Shown: piece by piece, positions 1 to 13,255 of the stretch
Layout of the letters: every line of letters begins with the position of its first letter
Position numbering within the stretch: position 1 is the first letter of the stretch
NCBI GenBank assembly: GCA_946902875.1
Contig: OX336349.1
Coordinates: 9,633,891-9,697,890 of the forward strand
Length of the DNA: 64,000 nucleotides
DNA from: Nematopogon swammerdamellus
Taxonomy: Eukaryota; Arthropoda; Insecta; Lepidoptera; Adelidae
Direction of reading: 5' to 3'
Program-made: the position numbers and the translations under genes
The notes under the pieces: model-generated
The model's database searches: none
The model's input: the letters and a program-made list of their open reading frames with translations, nothing else
Told to the model about the DNA's origin: nothing

Positions 1-84
1 CCTGTGAAGTTAACTGTATTTACACAAAAAGGATTCCATTGCCGTAATTATGTTCATAATTACGTATTGCTGTATTATGTTTAG

Positions 85-405
85 TCCTTCGCATCCCTCA
101 CGCCATCTATCGATCAGAGTTGACGTTTGTGGTTAAAATGTTAGTTAAATGATCATTCGGTAGATGGCGCTGTTTTACCGAATCCCATATAATATACCGA
201 TCAATAATGATAATTGTATGGGACCCCCTTAATTTTTTAGTTTTTGCTTGTTTTATTGTTTGGCATATCCGCCATAATAATACATATTCTGTGAACATTT
301 CAACCGGCTACCTATTACGGTTCAGAAGATGATAGGCATCGGACGGACAGAGAGACAGATAGACAGACGGCGGCGTAGCCTTAATTATAGGCTTCCGTAT
401 GGATG
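85..405 (-). repeat. Family D interspersed repeat
   Basis: Contains the family blocks 'ccataataatacatattctg', 'accggctacctattacggtt', a (gaca/cgga)n stretch and 'aggcttccgta'. Minus orientation relative to the most complete copy at 58095-58517. Confidence 0.7.
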
Positions 406-3289
406 TGGAACCCTAACAATGTGTAATTGGTTATGAATTTATGAAAAAATTGGCTATGAAATGCAATTTCGTCGCTTTGCCATGCTTCCGTACCGCTGAA
501 GACCGGGAGAACTGGACGAACTGGAGAACTAGACTTATGTCGATGCAATTTAAACGTTTGACTTAAGTTCATAACGGCGCGCTGTTCGCTTCTGCTTCAT
601 TTAAATCGTGGATTTAAAACAATATATAACATACTCTTCCATATTTACAAAAATTTAACACAACTCTCGATCTTTCGCACCTGAAAACCAGCACACATAG
701 GTACAAGAACCTGTTCCTGCTACTAACATGACTTTCGTAGATGCGTGTTCGGTTATCGATTTTTGGAAAATTGTGTTGTGTGAGCTGTCTATGAAACGGA
801 TACGCTTGCTGTGAGTGCCTCCCCCTTTATGATCAGTAACTTTCCGTGAGCCGTACGCTTATACGATTGGTGTAGTAGGCATTGGATCGTTACGTGTCTT
901 GTACACGGGGAGGCAGTTTGTCGAAATTATTGCAGCGAAGGAATGAACGGTAATCGCAGTTACATTTCAGAGAATTGGCTTGTGCATTTATGGTGGTCAT
1001 GTTAGTATGTACCTACCTATGTAGGTAGGTATATGCGTATTATATTCATTCTGCGTATGCGTATTGTATTAATTATATTCTGATGTGCCGACGAGTAGGC
1101 ACCAAATTGTATCAAGAATAAAAAAAAAATTTTTTTTTTGTTCATTCCTTTCACGTCAGTTTTTTATTGCCCCATACAAAATGTACTGAACCCTTTTATG
1201 CTCACTGCTATCCACAGTGGCGGCTGGTGACTTCAGTGACCGGTAGTGCGCTAAGTACCTACTTACTTAAATACCAAATTTTACAATTTTTATGTTATTT
1301 TAAGATCGCGACTTCCGAATTTTTTAAACGCCTGCGTTTTATTATGTACGTACCTAGTACGAAAATTATATAGCCTATCCACCTATGCTATACTGTAAGT
1401 ACGTATCTGAAACTATCACAGACGAAGCTGATATGTCTACCTAACGAATAGATAACAAAAACACAACAAAACTTCACACAAAAGTATTCACCTAGTAGGT
1501 TGCCTCACCCGGCATAAGTACTATGAAAAAAAAAACTACTCAGCACATCGCATAAACATAACACAATGAATAAAATACCGTGGTGTTGGAGTATTTTAGT
1601 CCTTTCTAAATAATCTCTAAATGTACACAGATTTGTAGTTAAAAGCATATTGGTAGCTGACATTCCTACTTAGAACAGGCTGAAAATTTCACACAAGACC
1701 TTTCGGCCTTTCTATATGTTATGTATGTACGTAGGTACATATTTAATACGTCACATACATATATATAGATATAAAGATACCCACAAAACGCCGCCGGGCG
1801 GGAAGTTGACGAGCGTTTTTCCCCAGTCCACGGACGAGCAAGAGGCCTCTCTCAAAACATCGAGTGGCTGAATTAAATGAAGAGGCAATGAGAGATTTTT
1901 TCAGTTAATTTCCAGACGTGAGCGATGGCAGCAATAAAACGGAGGCAGCGTGATGGACGTTTAATAATATCTCGCTAACTGTTGGCTAAACTCGCAAATT
2001 TGAGGGAAAATTGTGGAATTAAGTACATCACTAAGCACCTGCTTCAAAGTAAGAGCCAGAAATTAACATTTATAAAACAATTTTAATATTTTACTCTGTA
2101 CTGTCTTGCCACCATATTATTATATTTCAGTAAAATTATTTCTGTTTTTTTTTTGTTCGTTCAATTACTTCCTTCGAGGATTGGTCTCGCCTGATTCTAT
2201 CATACTGAATTACACTTCTTATTTCAATGCCCACAAACGTTATAAACATAATTAAGAAACATACATATCTACACTTTTAAATTATGGCACGAAAATGTCA
2301 TGTGTTTGAACGCTTTTACGATAGAAATGTTAAGCTACTTTCACTTAGCTCACTCCTATTTTTAGTTAAAAAGTGGTTGAATAACGCGCCTAAGATTAGG
2401 TAACAACAAACGACAGATTGTACACAGTTTATCGTAGAGACGAGAACTATTGTTGAAATTTCAATGCAATGAATTAAATCGTCTAATCTAATAGTGTAAT
2501 CGTATTGCCAACATGACGGCAAATAAAATCAGAATTTCCCATTTTCATCAAACGTATACTTTAATCCCAAAGCTGATCCTTTCTATTCAGCATCCAAGCT
2601 CAGAGAGACATTTTACGCCAGTAGAATGTTTGGCCTGCCCTTTTTGCCGTTCGCATGCAAAATCCCATAATCCCATTTCTGTAAGTTTTCCTGAACGTGC
2701 GAAGAGAAATGATGATACATAAAACATGTATTGTGTTGGACTCGGGTCGTTCACCCCTCGCATAGCGACGAATGCACAATGCGGGGGATTTAGGCCCGTG
2801 GGTCCTCGACACCCTTTCTCTTTGCCTAGTCGAGGAGGCGTTGATAAATTAGAGCGAAACTTGTGATAATGTGGGTCACCGGTTTGAGTGACACGTGACC
2901 GACCGTAAGCTGAACAGAATGTCAACTTATAAAACCATATTTGAATACACAGAAGATCTTTCACTTGAATATAGTCATGATAGCAAAATATTAATGTGAA
3001 TTTTATATAGTAGTACTACATTCAAAGTAAGTGTATGTCCACATAAGTTTTAATTTTCACTTTATAAACCAAGCCCAGACCTGAATAGACATTGGTCTAC
3101 CTGAGTTTTCTAAGAATTTTAACTGGTCTGTCTGAGAAACTGTAAGTATTCTATCTAATCGAAATGTATAAATACTATTTTGTTTCAAAACGAAAGTAAG
3201 TATACATATATAATTATGTATGTAGGTATTTACAAATTTGTACTAAAGAAAATAATTCATTACCTTGAAGAGTTCGCTGTCTATTATAA
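406..3289. other. No gene seen
   Basis: AT-rich. A (taggtacc)-like run near 1010-1035, an A9-T10 stretch at 1119-1138 and a GC-rich patch at 2730-2900 of unknown origin are the only notable items. Confidence 0.5.
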
Positions 3290-3655
3290 TAAAAAAACGG
3301 CCAAGTGCGAGTCGAACTCGCGCACAGAGGGTTCCGTATCGCCATGTCATGGTTAGCGCCACTCACGCCATCTATGGCGTGTTTATGAAATGCTTCATAT
3401 TAGTTAAACATTAAATGTTTAACTAATCATGAAAAGAATATGAAGCATTTTAACTAATAATAAATTTTATTATTAGTTAAAATGCTTCACATTCTTTTCG
3501 GTAGATGACGCGCATACACTTTTTAGTGTCTTCTACTGGAACCCCCGAGAATTTTTTACTTTTTCTTATTTTTTATTATTTGTCTACTATTTTATTATCG
3601 GCCATAATAACACATATTCTGTGAAAAATTCAACGGGCATCATTACGTCGTATTG
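3290..3655 (-). repeat. Family D repeat with hairpin insert
   Basis: Begins 'ggccaagtgcgagtcgaact' and 'gggttccgtatcgcc', and continues to 'ggccataataacacatattc'. It lacks the far end and carries the 3431-3499 palindrome in its middle. Confidence 0.75.
3431..3499. repeat. Near-perfect palindrome inside a family D repeat
   Basis: Arms 3431-3464 and 3466-3499 match with one mismatch and a one-base spacer, giving a possible 34-bp hairpin. A second, smaller inverted repeat (ttagttaaacat / atgtttaactaa) lies just left, around 3402-3428. Confidence 0.85.
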
Positions 3656-4042
3656 TTTAAACCACATTTTATGTTTTATAAACACTTCATACAAAAACCT
3701 TTCTCCCTCTCTCTCTCTCAATTCAATTAATGTGAATTCACCCGCCCGCCGCGCTGTCGTCCTCCGTCACACATATTGAGTCATATTAAAGAAATACCCG
3801 CACATTTATCTAACAACACAATAGAAGGATATTGCGTCCTTACTTCTACTAGATTTAATATGCATGTGTCGCGCGCACGCACGCCCCCTCCCCATCCCCC
3901 ATTCTCCTTCGCCGTCGAAATATAGGTTGATGCTGTCTTGAATATTTGGGAATCAATTTTAAAGGTTAGATTTGTGTAATTATTTTATAATAAAATATTA
4001 TTTATTTATTATATAAGCACAATAGGACAACAACAGAAAACA

Positions 4043-4354
4043 TGCGTGACCGTTCGACCGTTGGAGGCTAGCTAACCGTGGTTCGAATGGCACCTAAAAC
4101 TTTTAGTCCCTTCCCTTCTTACCTTCCTAGGTGGTTCAACCCGCCCGAATTGATACCGCCGCCGCACTGAATGAAAGGAAGGTCGGTCAAAGCGGCTATG
4201 TAAATAGTTCGTGTTCTCCATCCAGTTCACTGTAGCCGGCACGACCAAAAGGATGCACTGACATGGAACCTAGTTCACAAAGGTGTTGTGGGCTGTCATC
4301 ACGGAACTTGTATTGTAGGTAATGTAGCCAACCGTGTCAGTTTACATAAAAAAA
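4043..4354 (+). mobile_element. SINE A copy, head truncated
   Basis: Starts in the 5S-like part of the head (tgcgtgaccgttcgaccg). The shared middle segment, 'gggctgtcatcacggaactt' and tail 'agccaaccgtgtcagtttac' with A7 follow. The most complete body among the left-hand copies. Confidence 0.75.
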
Positions 4355-6644
4355 CATATGAAATTGTATCGCATAAAGATTTCATCACGGTAATTTTTCC
4401 AGACAACATATTTCGAATTTTTATTATTTAATATATTTTGCCTAATTTGGACTGTATAATTAGAGCACTACAAAGTTGTGATCTGTACAAGAAGAAATTA
4501 AATTCCGAAATAAGTTCGCCTTCTACACTGCACGTACAACGTAATAAAATACAATTTCAGGTTCAAGCGCGGAGTAGAATGTATTTTTTATATCCGAAAT
4601 TTTCTAAAAAAAATTAAAATTAAATTCACTATAGAAATATGAACGGAATTTATTTTCAGAATCTTTGTTTCAGAAATTTTGTTTCGGAATTACTCTATTG
4701 AAATACTTGCTCCGCTGTTGTCCACTGTGACTGCAAACTGACTAATTATGTAAGCTAGACGCTGAACTCAAAATCTATTTTGTGGATAGAATGGAGACCG
4801 GAAATAAGACGTATCATATTTGTAGGTTTCGCTTATTTTTAATTTAGATTTAATAACTTATTTTATACTCTATATTATTATCATTATAGCTCGTAGTTAT
4901 ATTATTTCAGAAACAATTATGTTTGTAGAATAAACAGTATTTACATTCGAATGTATTCCATTTATCTCTCTCATTCTTGCAAACAGAGCAGCCTGTAGAC
5001 TGTCGCGACAGTGCTGCGTCAGTGGTGACAAGAAATATTGGGTGAGTGTGACCATCAGCCGGGGACGAGGCAATACACACGTCGGCACACTTCCCACCTC
5101 AATCAATAACACACAGTGCACTAGTTTGGACCACTCGGGCATTATTTACACACACGAGTTAGGTATTTTTAGGTTCCGTACTCCAAAGAGAAGAAACAAA
5201 CGGTAATTAATAAAACTTAATTTTTTTTATTTATTTCTAATTTTATTTAGATCTACTTCTCATGTTTTGTTTAAATGATAGTACATTGGGTACTCTAATG
5301 ACAATAAACTTAAAACTAAATATAACAATTAATAATATAAATACTAAAGATGGGCCGAGAGTGCCGCCCCTGGCTGCGTTATTGCCAGCCCGACCCGCTG
5401 GATAAAGAACGCCCTGACGCGTTAGTTGCCGGATTTTTCGATAAGAATTTCGCCAATGGCTCTCGCGAAATTATTAGCGTCCGGAGACCACACGCCAAGG
5501 ATCACCACCTGGAAGAAAATACATTCAAATTGACCCGCTGGAACAGAGTATTATTATTCAATAGTAGGTACGTTCAAAAGTTCAAAAATAAGAACAGTTT
5601 TATGGTCTTCATGTACCTATATAATCAAGTTTAGTAATAAATAAAAAGCACTATCGCCTTGAGCATATTTGTTTTAAATAATGGTATGAAACGAATGACA
5701 ACACAAAATAGTTATTCATATTTAATCAGGACTGTACATGTATTATTAGCAGATTGTATAAATAAAAATCTAGTAAATAGCCTTAAAACAAAATCGCAGT
5801 ACTTATCGTGAACAGAGAACACAAATAGTCGAGTGTATAAATAAATAGTTATAACTTGCGCTTTAGATAGCTTGCCGGCGCGGCAGAGCCCATTAGGGCA
5901 TAAATCATTAACGAGCCGTTTGCTAACACTGAATCGAAGCGCTTCCCTTGTCGCAGAGTCGAAACGTTTCGTCGAATCAGCGCTCCGGGCTACGAGAAAA
6001 TAATGAGTGTTGAAAATGTGAAAATACTATTGTATGATTGAGAATAAAGAAATTAATTTTCTCTTTAATATAATACATAGTTCAACAGATATAGGACAGA
6101 GGACACTTATCCCTTCAAATGTTACCCCTTCAAATCGTTATATTTTTGAGCCGAGAATAAATGACACATTATAAAAAGTTAGAAATTATTATTTCATCAT
6201 AAATACGTAATTAAAATTAATGTGGTATTTGACATGCGTTAGGCTCGATTTATTGTAATAAATACATAAGAATACAATAGAATTTAACTGAAATTCTTGA
6301 TTGGACACTAGAACGGTGTGGCTAGATAAGTTTACACACGTTCAAGGGAGCTTGGGTCGAAATTAAATTGTATTTACCTACGCACTACTAGGTACGTGCC
6401 TAAGTGTAATCTATGAACCCAGAGACAAATAAATAGACTGAATTGTCTGGCTCTAGTATTGAGTTGAAGTAAAAATGGCAATTCCAGAACTGAGTTGAAC
6501 TAAGAATTCGGTTCGAATTGTACATTACCTGGTACTTTGATATTATAATTCAAGGCGGGGTAGGATTATGATAACATTGATAAATAAAACTCTTATAAAA
6601 TGAAATTGTATCTATTTATTCCCTTGTTGTAATAAATAGCCATG
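4355..6644. other. No gene confirmed
   Basis: AT-rich. A 94-codon ORF at 5350-5634 has an unusually GC-rich first half and no recognised domain. Confidence 0.45.
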
Positions 6645-6956
6645 TCGCATGTGGGGCCGTTACTTAAAAAGAATTGCCCCACTGCATCTCTCGCCGTGCA
6701 TGTATGACGACTAAGGAATAAGGACAAGATGTCGTGCTAAAGGGCGACAGGATAGCCACCTCTCACCTTTGCACGGTCCTTCCACTCAGTCATGCAGCAA
6801 GTGAGTCTTCGTGCCTTATTTATGCTGCTTGATGGTTACCTTGTCTGTATACTTTGCGAAAAGTGGTGGTCGGTGTTGTACTGTAAGTAATTTACCAGAG
6901 TTCTTAAGCACAACACCGATTAAACTGGTTACTTATGTGAGGTATGTATGTATGTA
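6645..6956 (+). mobile_element. SINE-like family B copy
   Basis: 'gcatgtggggccgttac', 'ccccactgcatctctcgcc', 'gtgctaaagggcgacaggat', 'agcacaacaccgattaaact', ending in a (tatg)n run. The same blocks occur in this order at 33845 and 35362. Confidence 0.75.
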
Positions 6957-7309
6957 ATAAATAGCGCATGAATGAGTTTGCAGATTACCTGTTATATTTT
7001 AGACCTTTTGTATATGCTAATGAGAAATTTTGAAATAGATAAAAAAAAAACCGAAAATAAAATATTCCACGAAATAGACCAAAAATAAAGCAACGGATAA
7101 GGAAAAACGATTCGTGTCAGAAATTAAATTTGTTTGTTTGTTTTACTTTTGTCCAAGTCCAATATATTGCAGCCATAAATCTAAACGGCCACAGTAGTGA
7201 GCCGGCCTTGGAAATGTGTAGGCCTTATCTCGATTTATTGAGGTCTTGTTGTTTATTATTGTGTGTCCCAAGTAGGTCCATGTGGATAGCGTCTCAAGTA
7301 CGTCGGCGG

Positions 7310-7410
7310 AAAGCACTGGTTCCGTACCGCTGAAGGCCGAGAGGACGGAAGTAAAATTGGAGAGGTTATGTCCAGCAGTGGACTGTCTGACTGAATGACT
7401 GACTGACTGA
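7310..7410 (+). mobile_element. RTE-like LINE 3' end
   Basis: 'ccgctgaaggccgagaggac', 'ttatgtccagcagtggactg' resemble the end of RTE-type LINEs common in Lepidoptera; a (gact)n run at about 7385-7411 follows. Confidence 0.5.
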
Positions 7411-8272
7411 CTGTGTGTCCAAAATATTTCATATGTCTCTTTTTTAGTGCTAAAATGTCATCTCAAATTAGGTAAATATCTACGGATGTCATCTATAGAC
7501 TCACAGAGCGAGAATTACCGCGCACGCGCTCTAGGGGCGGCCGGCCGGGAGAGACGGACGGCGATCACTGCTCTGTGTATAGACTATCATTACATATAAG
7601 TAAAATTTTCATTTACTCTATATAAGTCAAAACAGATTTATACGTATTCACAGTTGGGGAAAATCGGACGTTGGAAGTCAAAATGGAAATGAAATGAAAT
7701 GATAAAATTTCAGAAAAAAAATCACTACCATCTATTTAATCTATTTAATAAATAATGGATAAAACTTGTGCACCAAGTTGGTGAAATAAACTAAAAATAC
7801 TATAAAACATATTATTTACTGACCAACTTGAATGCAAGGGTAATCGCCGACGTATTTTTTTTTTACATAAAATTAATTACTTTTGTCACAATTATTAATA
7901 TAAAATCCGTACATATCCCAACTACTTGTGAATTGTTTATTATTGAATTAAAATTCTTCACCACCGCACGGTGCAGAGTGCCAGCGACGCGCGGCGGGGG
8001 CGGGCGGTGCGGCGGCGACGGCGTAGCAATCTTCGTAGCGCTGCTACGAGCGGATTTACTTCGCGGGCTTCTACGAAATGAGCCCTCTACGAAGCTATGC
8101 ATGTTTCATGACTGTAAAATGGCATCGTTTCTCATTGTGCATTTTGTTGTGGAACAGTTTCACGGTGCATGTCGTGGCTGAGAGCAGACAGGATGCTGTG
8201 AGAATTGTTAAATGCGCGTACATACCCATACCATACATAACATTCCCTTACAAACAATATTTCAATACGTTC

Positions 8273-8490
8273 TTTTTTATGTATTCCGGTATGGGTGGCT
8301 CAGTCGGAGAGGCCAGAGCACCTGTGGGTGCCATACCGGAGACTTTTCTTTGGATTGATGGCTATACTGGACTAGAGGAGAACACAGCCGAGCCTTCTAT
8401 GCGACCATCTTAAACCCAATTGTAGCCGACTGGGTTGGTACTAACGTAGTGAGCGTACCACCAAGTAAGAGGCAAGGGAATATTTGGAGA
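8273..8490 (-). mobile_element. SINE F copy
   Basis: Reverse orientation. Starts with the tail complement 'tattccggtatgggtggctc', then 'tggctatactggactagagg', the 'gtagccgactgggttggtac' block and 'aagtaagaggcaagggaata'. Confidence 0.75.
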
Positions 8491-9076
8491 GTGATGTGTG
8501 ACATTTAATAAAATGTAATTTATATATAATACATTTAATAAAATGTAAGTTTAAAACTTTGCGTTATATAGAACAAATATTAAAACTTACATTTTGACGT
8601 CATAAATATATTTCAATCCATGGAACTACATTAAAATGTTGATAAACGCATTTCAACGATAAAGGCATCAGCTTTTAGTGTACTCTGACTGGCTCACATT
8701 ATTTTCCTTACGAGTCATTGAAAATAATCTTCAAACATTCGCTAACAATCCGTCGATATACACCTGCACTTCGAAGCTTATGAGACGGCCGCCCTCACTA
8801 CTAGACTTCACAAACTTATCTAAAAGTATCACTAAAACAAGCGCAGTAAGGTACTAAACATGTTTCAACGAGCCAAAAAGGACACGAAAAACAAATGTTC
8901 CGCGCGACCGCTCCGTGCGACCGCCCGCACGAGGCCTCCCAGCTACAGACGCGTTACTTCCAGTCCACAAGGGCTAATTAATAGCGTAATATTTTCACTT
9001 ACTAGGTGTGGACGTTGAGCGCTCTTGTAAGTCGATTCCAACATACTCACAGCTGTGAGACGTAGATAGCTTGCCA

Positions 9077-9260
9077 GCCTCGGTAGTTCAGTGGTGCGAT
9101 TGGTCGACGGCGTTCGTGATATTAAGCACACCTGGATGCGGTCAGAACTTGGCTGGGTGACCGTCCGACCGTTGGAGGCTGTGGTTCGGATTCCACGTAA
9201 TGTATGTGCCTTCCCTTCTTACCTTACTAGGTGGTAGGATTCAACTAGTCCGGGTTCGTT
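9077..9260 (+). mobile_element. SINE A head with tRNA/5S chimeric promoter
   Basis: tRNA-like A box 'tagttcagtggt' at 9084-9095, 5S-rRNA-like segment at 9121-9164 ('cggtcagaacttggctgggt' and flanks), tRNA-like B box 'gttcggattcc' at 9184-9194, then the start of the shared middle segment. Truncated at about 9260. Known: RNA polymerase III uses such internal promoters. No tRNA cloverleaf is present, so it is not a tRNA gene. Confidence 0.75.
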
Positions 9261-11140
9261 ATTACTATAATTCAGTTCATAATATACTGCTTTGCGTAGT
9301 TTGTCAGAAAGTTTCCGCTCTACTTGGAATGGAGTTTTAGTTGCGATCCCACAACCTTGCCACCGGAAGTAATCAGCGCGCCTGTCCGACCGGAAACTAT
9401 TACATTTGCCAACCGCCGATTGGCGCCGCGCTTGCAGGACTTCCGGCGGTTTGGCGTTTGCCGCCACTGTAGCAGTTCCGGTTGCTAAGTGCGAATACTT
9501 GCCGTTTTGTTACTTTAACAAAAGATAATTAGAAAAACTCTTTCACTGTATCGTTTACGGAGCTACAGCTGTCCGGTTAGGTCCAACCGTATAGCCCATC
9601 CAAATTAACACTTTGGGTTATAGTGTGACAGAAATTGTGACAAGACAAACATTTTACACGTATGTTTATTTCCAAGATTTTCAAAATCGTAAGCAAGAAC
9701 TAAAACAATACCAACTAAATTACAACCACAACTTAGTTAATTAATTACTCTTTACCTTCAAGTTTGTTACTCTTTACCTACGAATACTAAGCAAATATCA
9801 GCGTGAACAACAAAAAACACATTAATACAACTCGACTTAACTTCGCATGAACCTTCAAACTAAATTTACGTCGGAATGCACTCGGCACGCGACACGAATA
9901 GCGACATCAAAACTGTTTGAAGTAGACTTGTGTGTTATCGATTTACTAACATTTAGTCGACCTCGAGAATTTCCCGTGATGAAATTAGTGGCATAGTTTA
10001 CTCTCGCAGCACGTACAGTTAAACATGCGGAGGTTTGTGTGCGCTTTCATCGCTTCAGAAAATTGTTTCAGTAGACTCATAGATGTAGGTTGAATACGAA
10101 TAACTTTAACGTATAACGAATGACGAATAACGTGTTTGAGCAATGAACGGTTCACCAATGACTACAAAAAATTAAGAGGTGATTCTGGAGCTCAAAAAAA
10201 GATTTCAAAACTTTTCATAATCCTAATAAATGTTTTTTTTTTATTTACCACCATAAAAATGCATAGGGCATGTGAAATTCTTTTTTAGATTTCGGATACT
10301 TAAATGAAACACGGCAATGTTGTTCAGTTGAGTTCAAGAATCATCCACTAAAACTTGAAAGTCTCTGTGGAGTGCAAGCTGAGTCACACACGTCCACACA
10401 GATCAAATCTCATCTCTTTCAAACATTAGTGAGATGAACTTAGTTTCTGTACTGTATATTTTCAAAGGTTACACATTATCACAAGAACGCAACGTTAAAA
10501 AATTAACACAAATATAGAAAAAATAATTAAATGATTAATAGAATTAATAAATGGTTTTTATATTTGATATTATTAATATTGATGTTTTTAAAATTTGATG
10601 TTAACATAATGTTAATATAATATTGTTTCCCAGACACCAAAGTCAACACACAACACATTCCAGTGCGCTCTGGTTAACAATTATCTATGAACACGCGTGT
10701 ATCTTTCAAAGCCGGTCTAATTTTATCCCTAGCGTAATCATGCCCACTTTTAGGCCTGAAATGTCTCCTCTTTCAACCTTCTAGACTATCCAGCTCAAAC
10801 ACTACAGCCTCAAACGTTTCATATGCGACTAGCCAGTAATTATGCCATCGAATTATGATCCAAAACCTTCGAATTGCTCCTCTTATTAAAGCTAGCTAGC
10901 CTCGCACACAGAACATTAAATACGAGTAGAAGTAGCGCGATGGACCGTTATCAGTACAATAAGTTAAGCGTAGCCCCGCGCACTTGATCTCTCTGCCTAT
11001 ATCAGTCACCTGTTATTAATTTCACGGAAACCATAAAGTGAAAAATACATAAATAAATATTATTATTCTATATTAGAGTGCAAAAACGATAATCGCACAA
11101 AATGTTGCCTGAAGGTGGTAAATTGTATGGTAGGTGGTTT
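9261..11140. other. No gene seen
   Basis: AT-rich sequence without recognised repeats or coding blocks, apart from a possible diverged repeat near 9340-9480. Confidence 0.45.
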
Positions 11141-11478
11141 CTTGTAATGAATACCATTATGGGTGACTGTGCCGAAGGATCAAAAGTCCTCAAAACAGCC
11201 AAATCGACCTCACGAAACCAAGCTCAGCGAGACACCATACCAGCAGATTTGCGGGCTATAGAAGCTCTACCCAGCTTGATAATACAGCATTTGAAACTTC
11301 CAGGTTGAAAGTATCGGGAAAACACTCACCGGTGGACAATTCCACACCTAGCGGTGAGTCAGAGAAACGATTTTAAGAAACGATGGGTCCTCAAAACCCC
11401 AATGTCAACAACAAAAGGGTGTTTAGTTTCTCTGCGACGAGTATTTCGGAGATAGGTTCCTCCGATCAGCGTCCATGA
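11141..11478 (-). mobile_element. LINE family L2, 3' end
   Basis: The complement of the 17860-18272 LINE, including 'gttgttgacattggggtttt' and the tail complement 'cattatgggtgactgtgcc'. Frame broken. Confidence 0.7.
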
Positions 11479-11845
11479 TAGTACCTGCAGAACAGTCTGA
11501 GTGACCCTACAAGTCGTCTTTAGCTCAGAGACTCCCAACCAACAGTAAGTTTCGGGTCTTCAATAAGACGCACGGACGGAGGTAATAAAACTCACCAATT
11601 ATTTTGTGCGAATTTGGTTACACTCGATCGCCTTGTCTCGGCTCCTTCTACCCGCTTTTTACGTTCTGTGACCCACACCCAGCTATTAGGGACCATGATT
11701 TATGATGAGCGATTATTTAGGAAAGTTTGCAGGATGTGGAGCTCTGCAAGTTTGGGTACTTGATGAATTTATGGACGTCGTGCATAGGTTGTGAGATCAG
11801 AGGAATGCATGCTACTTATGCACTACATTTTATAAGAGTCCACAA

Positions 11846-12062
11846 AAAAATATCTTATCTACATTGGTGACATCACCTAAAACATCCGTGATGTCAGCCC
11901 ATAACACATTGGTGAACTAGTTGCTATGTCAGTGGTTCCATTTAGGCGCGCCGGCCACACGAACGGGACGGAAAACACGTACTATTTCATAGCCGCTTCG
12001 ATCGGCATATCATTCAATGCGGTGGTACCAACCCGCCGGACAAACCCATGGTAGGGTTAGAA
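11846..12062 (-). mobile_element. SINE A copy
   Basis: Reverse-oriented body: 'gtgacatcacctaaaacatc', 'gatgtcagcccataacacat', ggacggaaaacacg, 'tcaatgcggtggtaccaacc'. Diverged and lacking the head. Confidence 0.75.
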
Positions 12063-12363
12063 AAAAAAGTATACAGTTATACATAATTATATAACACACT
12101 GTCATACCCTGTTTTTTTACTGCTAAACATTTTGTCACCTATAGTCTAGTGCTGAACAAAACCGAGCACGGATGCTGACGCGCAGAATCTATCAAATGGA
12201 CGACGGAGGCCGGCGCGCGGACGGCCGCGGCGCGGAGCAGCCATCGCGTCCTCCCTACAAACTGAATTCCTGAGTGTTGTACACGAATTTTAAATTGTCG
12301 TTTAGTAGTGATGACGATGGTCGATGAAACTTTAAAGAACTTGGAGATTTTGTTTAAATACAA

Positions 12364-12537
12364 TTTTTATTTTATGTATTCCAATATGGGTGGCTGTGCT
12401 GAGGAACCAAAGGTGTTCGACACATCAAAATTCACCTCATCTCGCCAAACCACGCTCGCACAGCGCATTTGCGGACTATTGAAGTTAAGCTTGTTAATGC
12501 GAGCTTGTAGACACCCAGGTTAAAAGTACCAGTATTA
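12364..12537 (-). mobile_element. LINE family L2, 3' end
   Basis: 'tattccaatatgggtggctg' (tail complement), then 'cgcatttgcggactattga'. 5' truncated. Confidence 0.65.
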
Positions 12538-12838
12538 GATGACGAGGTTAGATTAGGTTAAGACACACTCAAACACTCAATTATATTTCCGAGGTGGTGC
12601 CGAGCAGAATAACGCTTTCAGGAAAAACCAGTTAGATATTTGAGAATTGAAATGTAATTTATCGGCATTGTTTAATATTATTTATTTCACAATTTGTCTT
12701 CATAACAAAGTGTAAAATCTTCCAACATGTGTCATATACCTACTTCGTGTTTATCTAGTTCTGTGATGAAGATGATTGTGTGATGTGATGAGAAGACTCA
12801 TCAGAGATGAAGAATTGTAACAGAACACAATGCAGGTC

Positions 12839-12950
12839 CTGTCAGGTCGGCATGGCAATCGCAACCCCGCATACGACCGAATGTCCATGGGCGTCATTAG
12901 ACACCTGATGGGTGACTAGGCGCCACATGTTGCGCTTTCAATATAAAAAA
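12839..12950 (+). mobile_element. LINE family L1, 3' tail
   Basis: 'gtcggcatggcaatcgcaac', 'accgaatgtccatgggcgtc', 'cgccacatgttgcgctttca', A run. The same tail ends the LINEs at 16150 and, in diverged form, 19437. Confidence 0.7.
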
Positions 12951-13255
12951 GCATAAACGATATCGATGTTGACGTATTTCCTGGCAGCCTCACCGCACGT
13001 CACGACGCGGACCCGGATGGACACATTGCGATTTTTTGTCGCTTTTCGTTTCACGTTCCGTCATCAGCGCATACTGCGCTTTAATTAAGTAACCATCGGC
13101 GATGTAATAACTGTATATCATTCACGTGACGTTCTGGGTTTTGTAGTTATGACATTTATTGATATGGTGAATTAAAATCGACTCTTGTGTAAATTCGAAA
13201 TTCGAATCTTATGGCCATTAAAATTTAGAAACACGGCAATATTTTTATAACTGAA

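Noticed and set aside
2587..2964. 125-codon minus-strand ORF
   Set aside because: Lies over a GC-rich patch of probable repeat origin with no recognised domain.
9121..9164. 5S rRNA gene
   Set aside because: Only the internal part resembles 5S; both rRNA ends are missing.
9077..9194. tRNA gene
   Set aside because: A and B boxes are 100 bases apart with a 5S-like insert and no cloverleaf; it is a SINE head.
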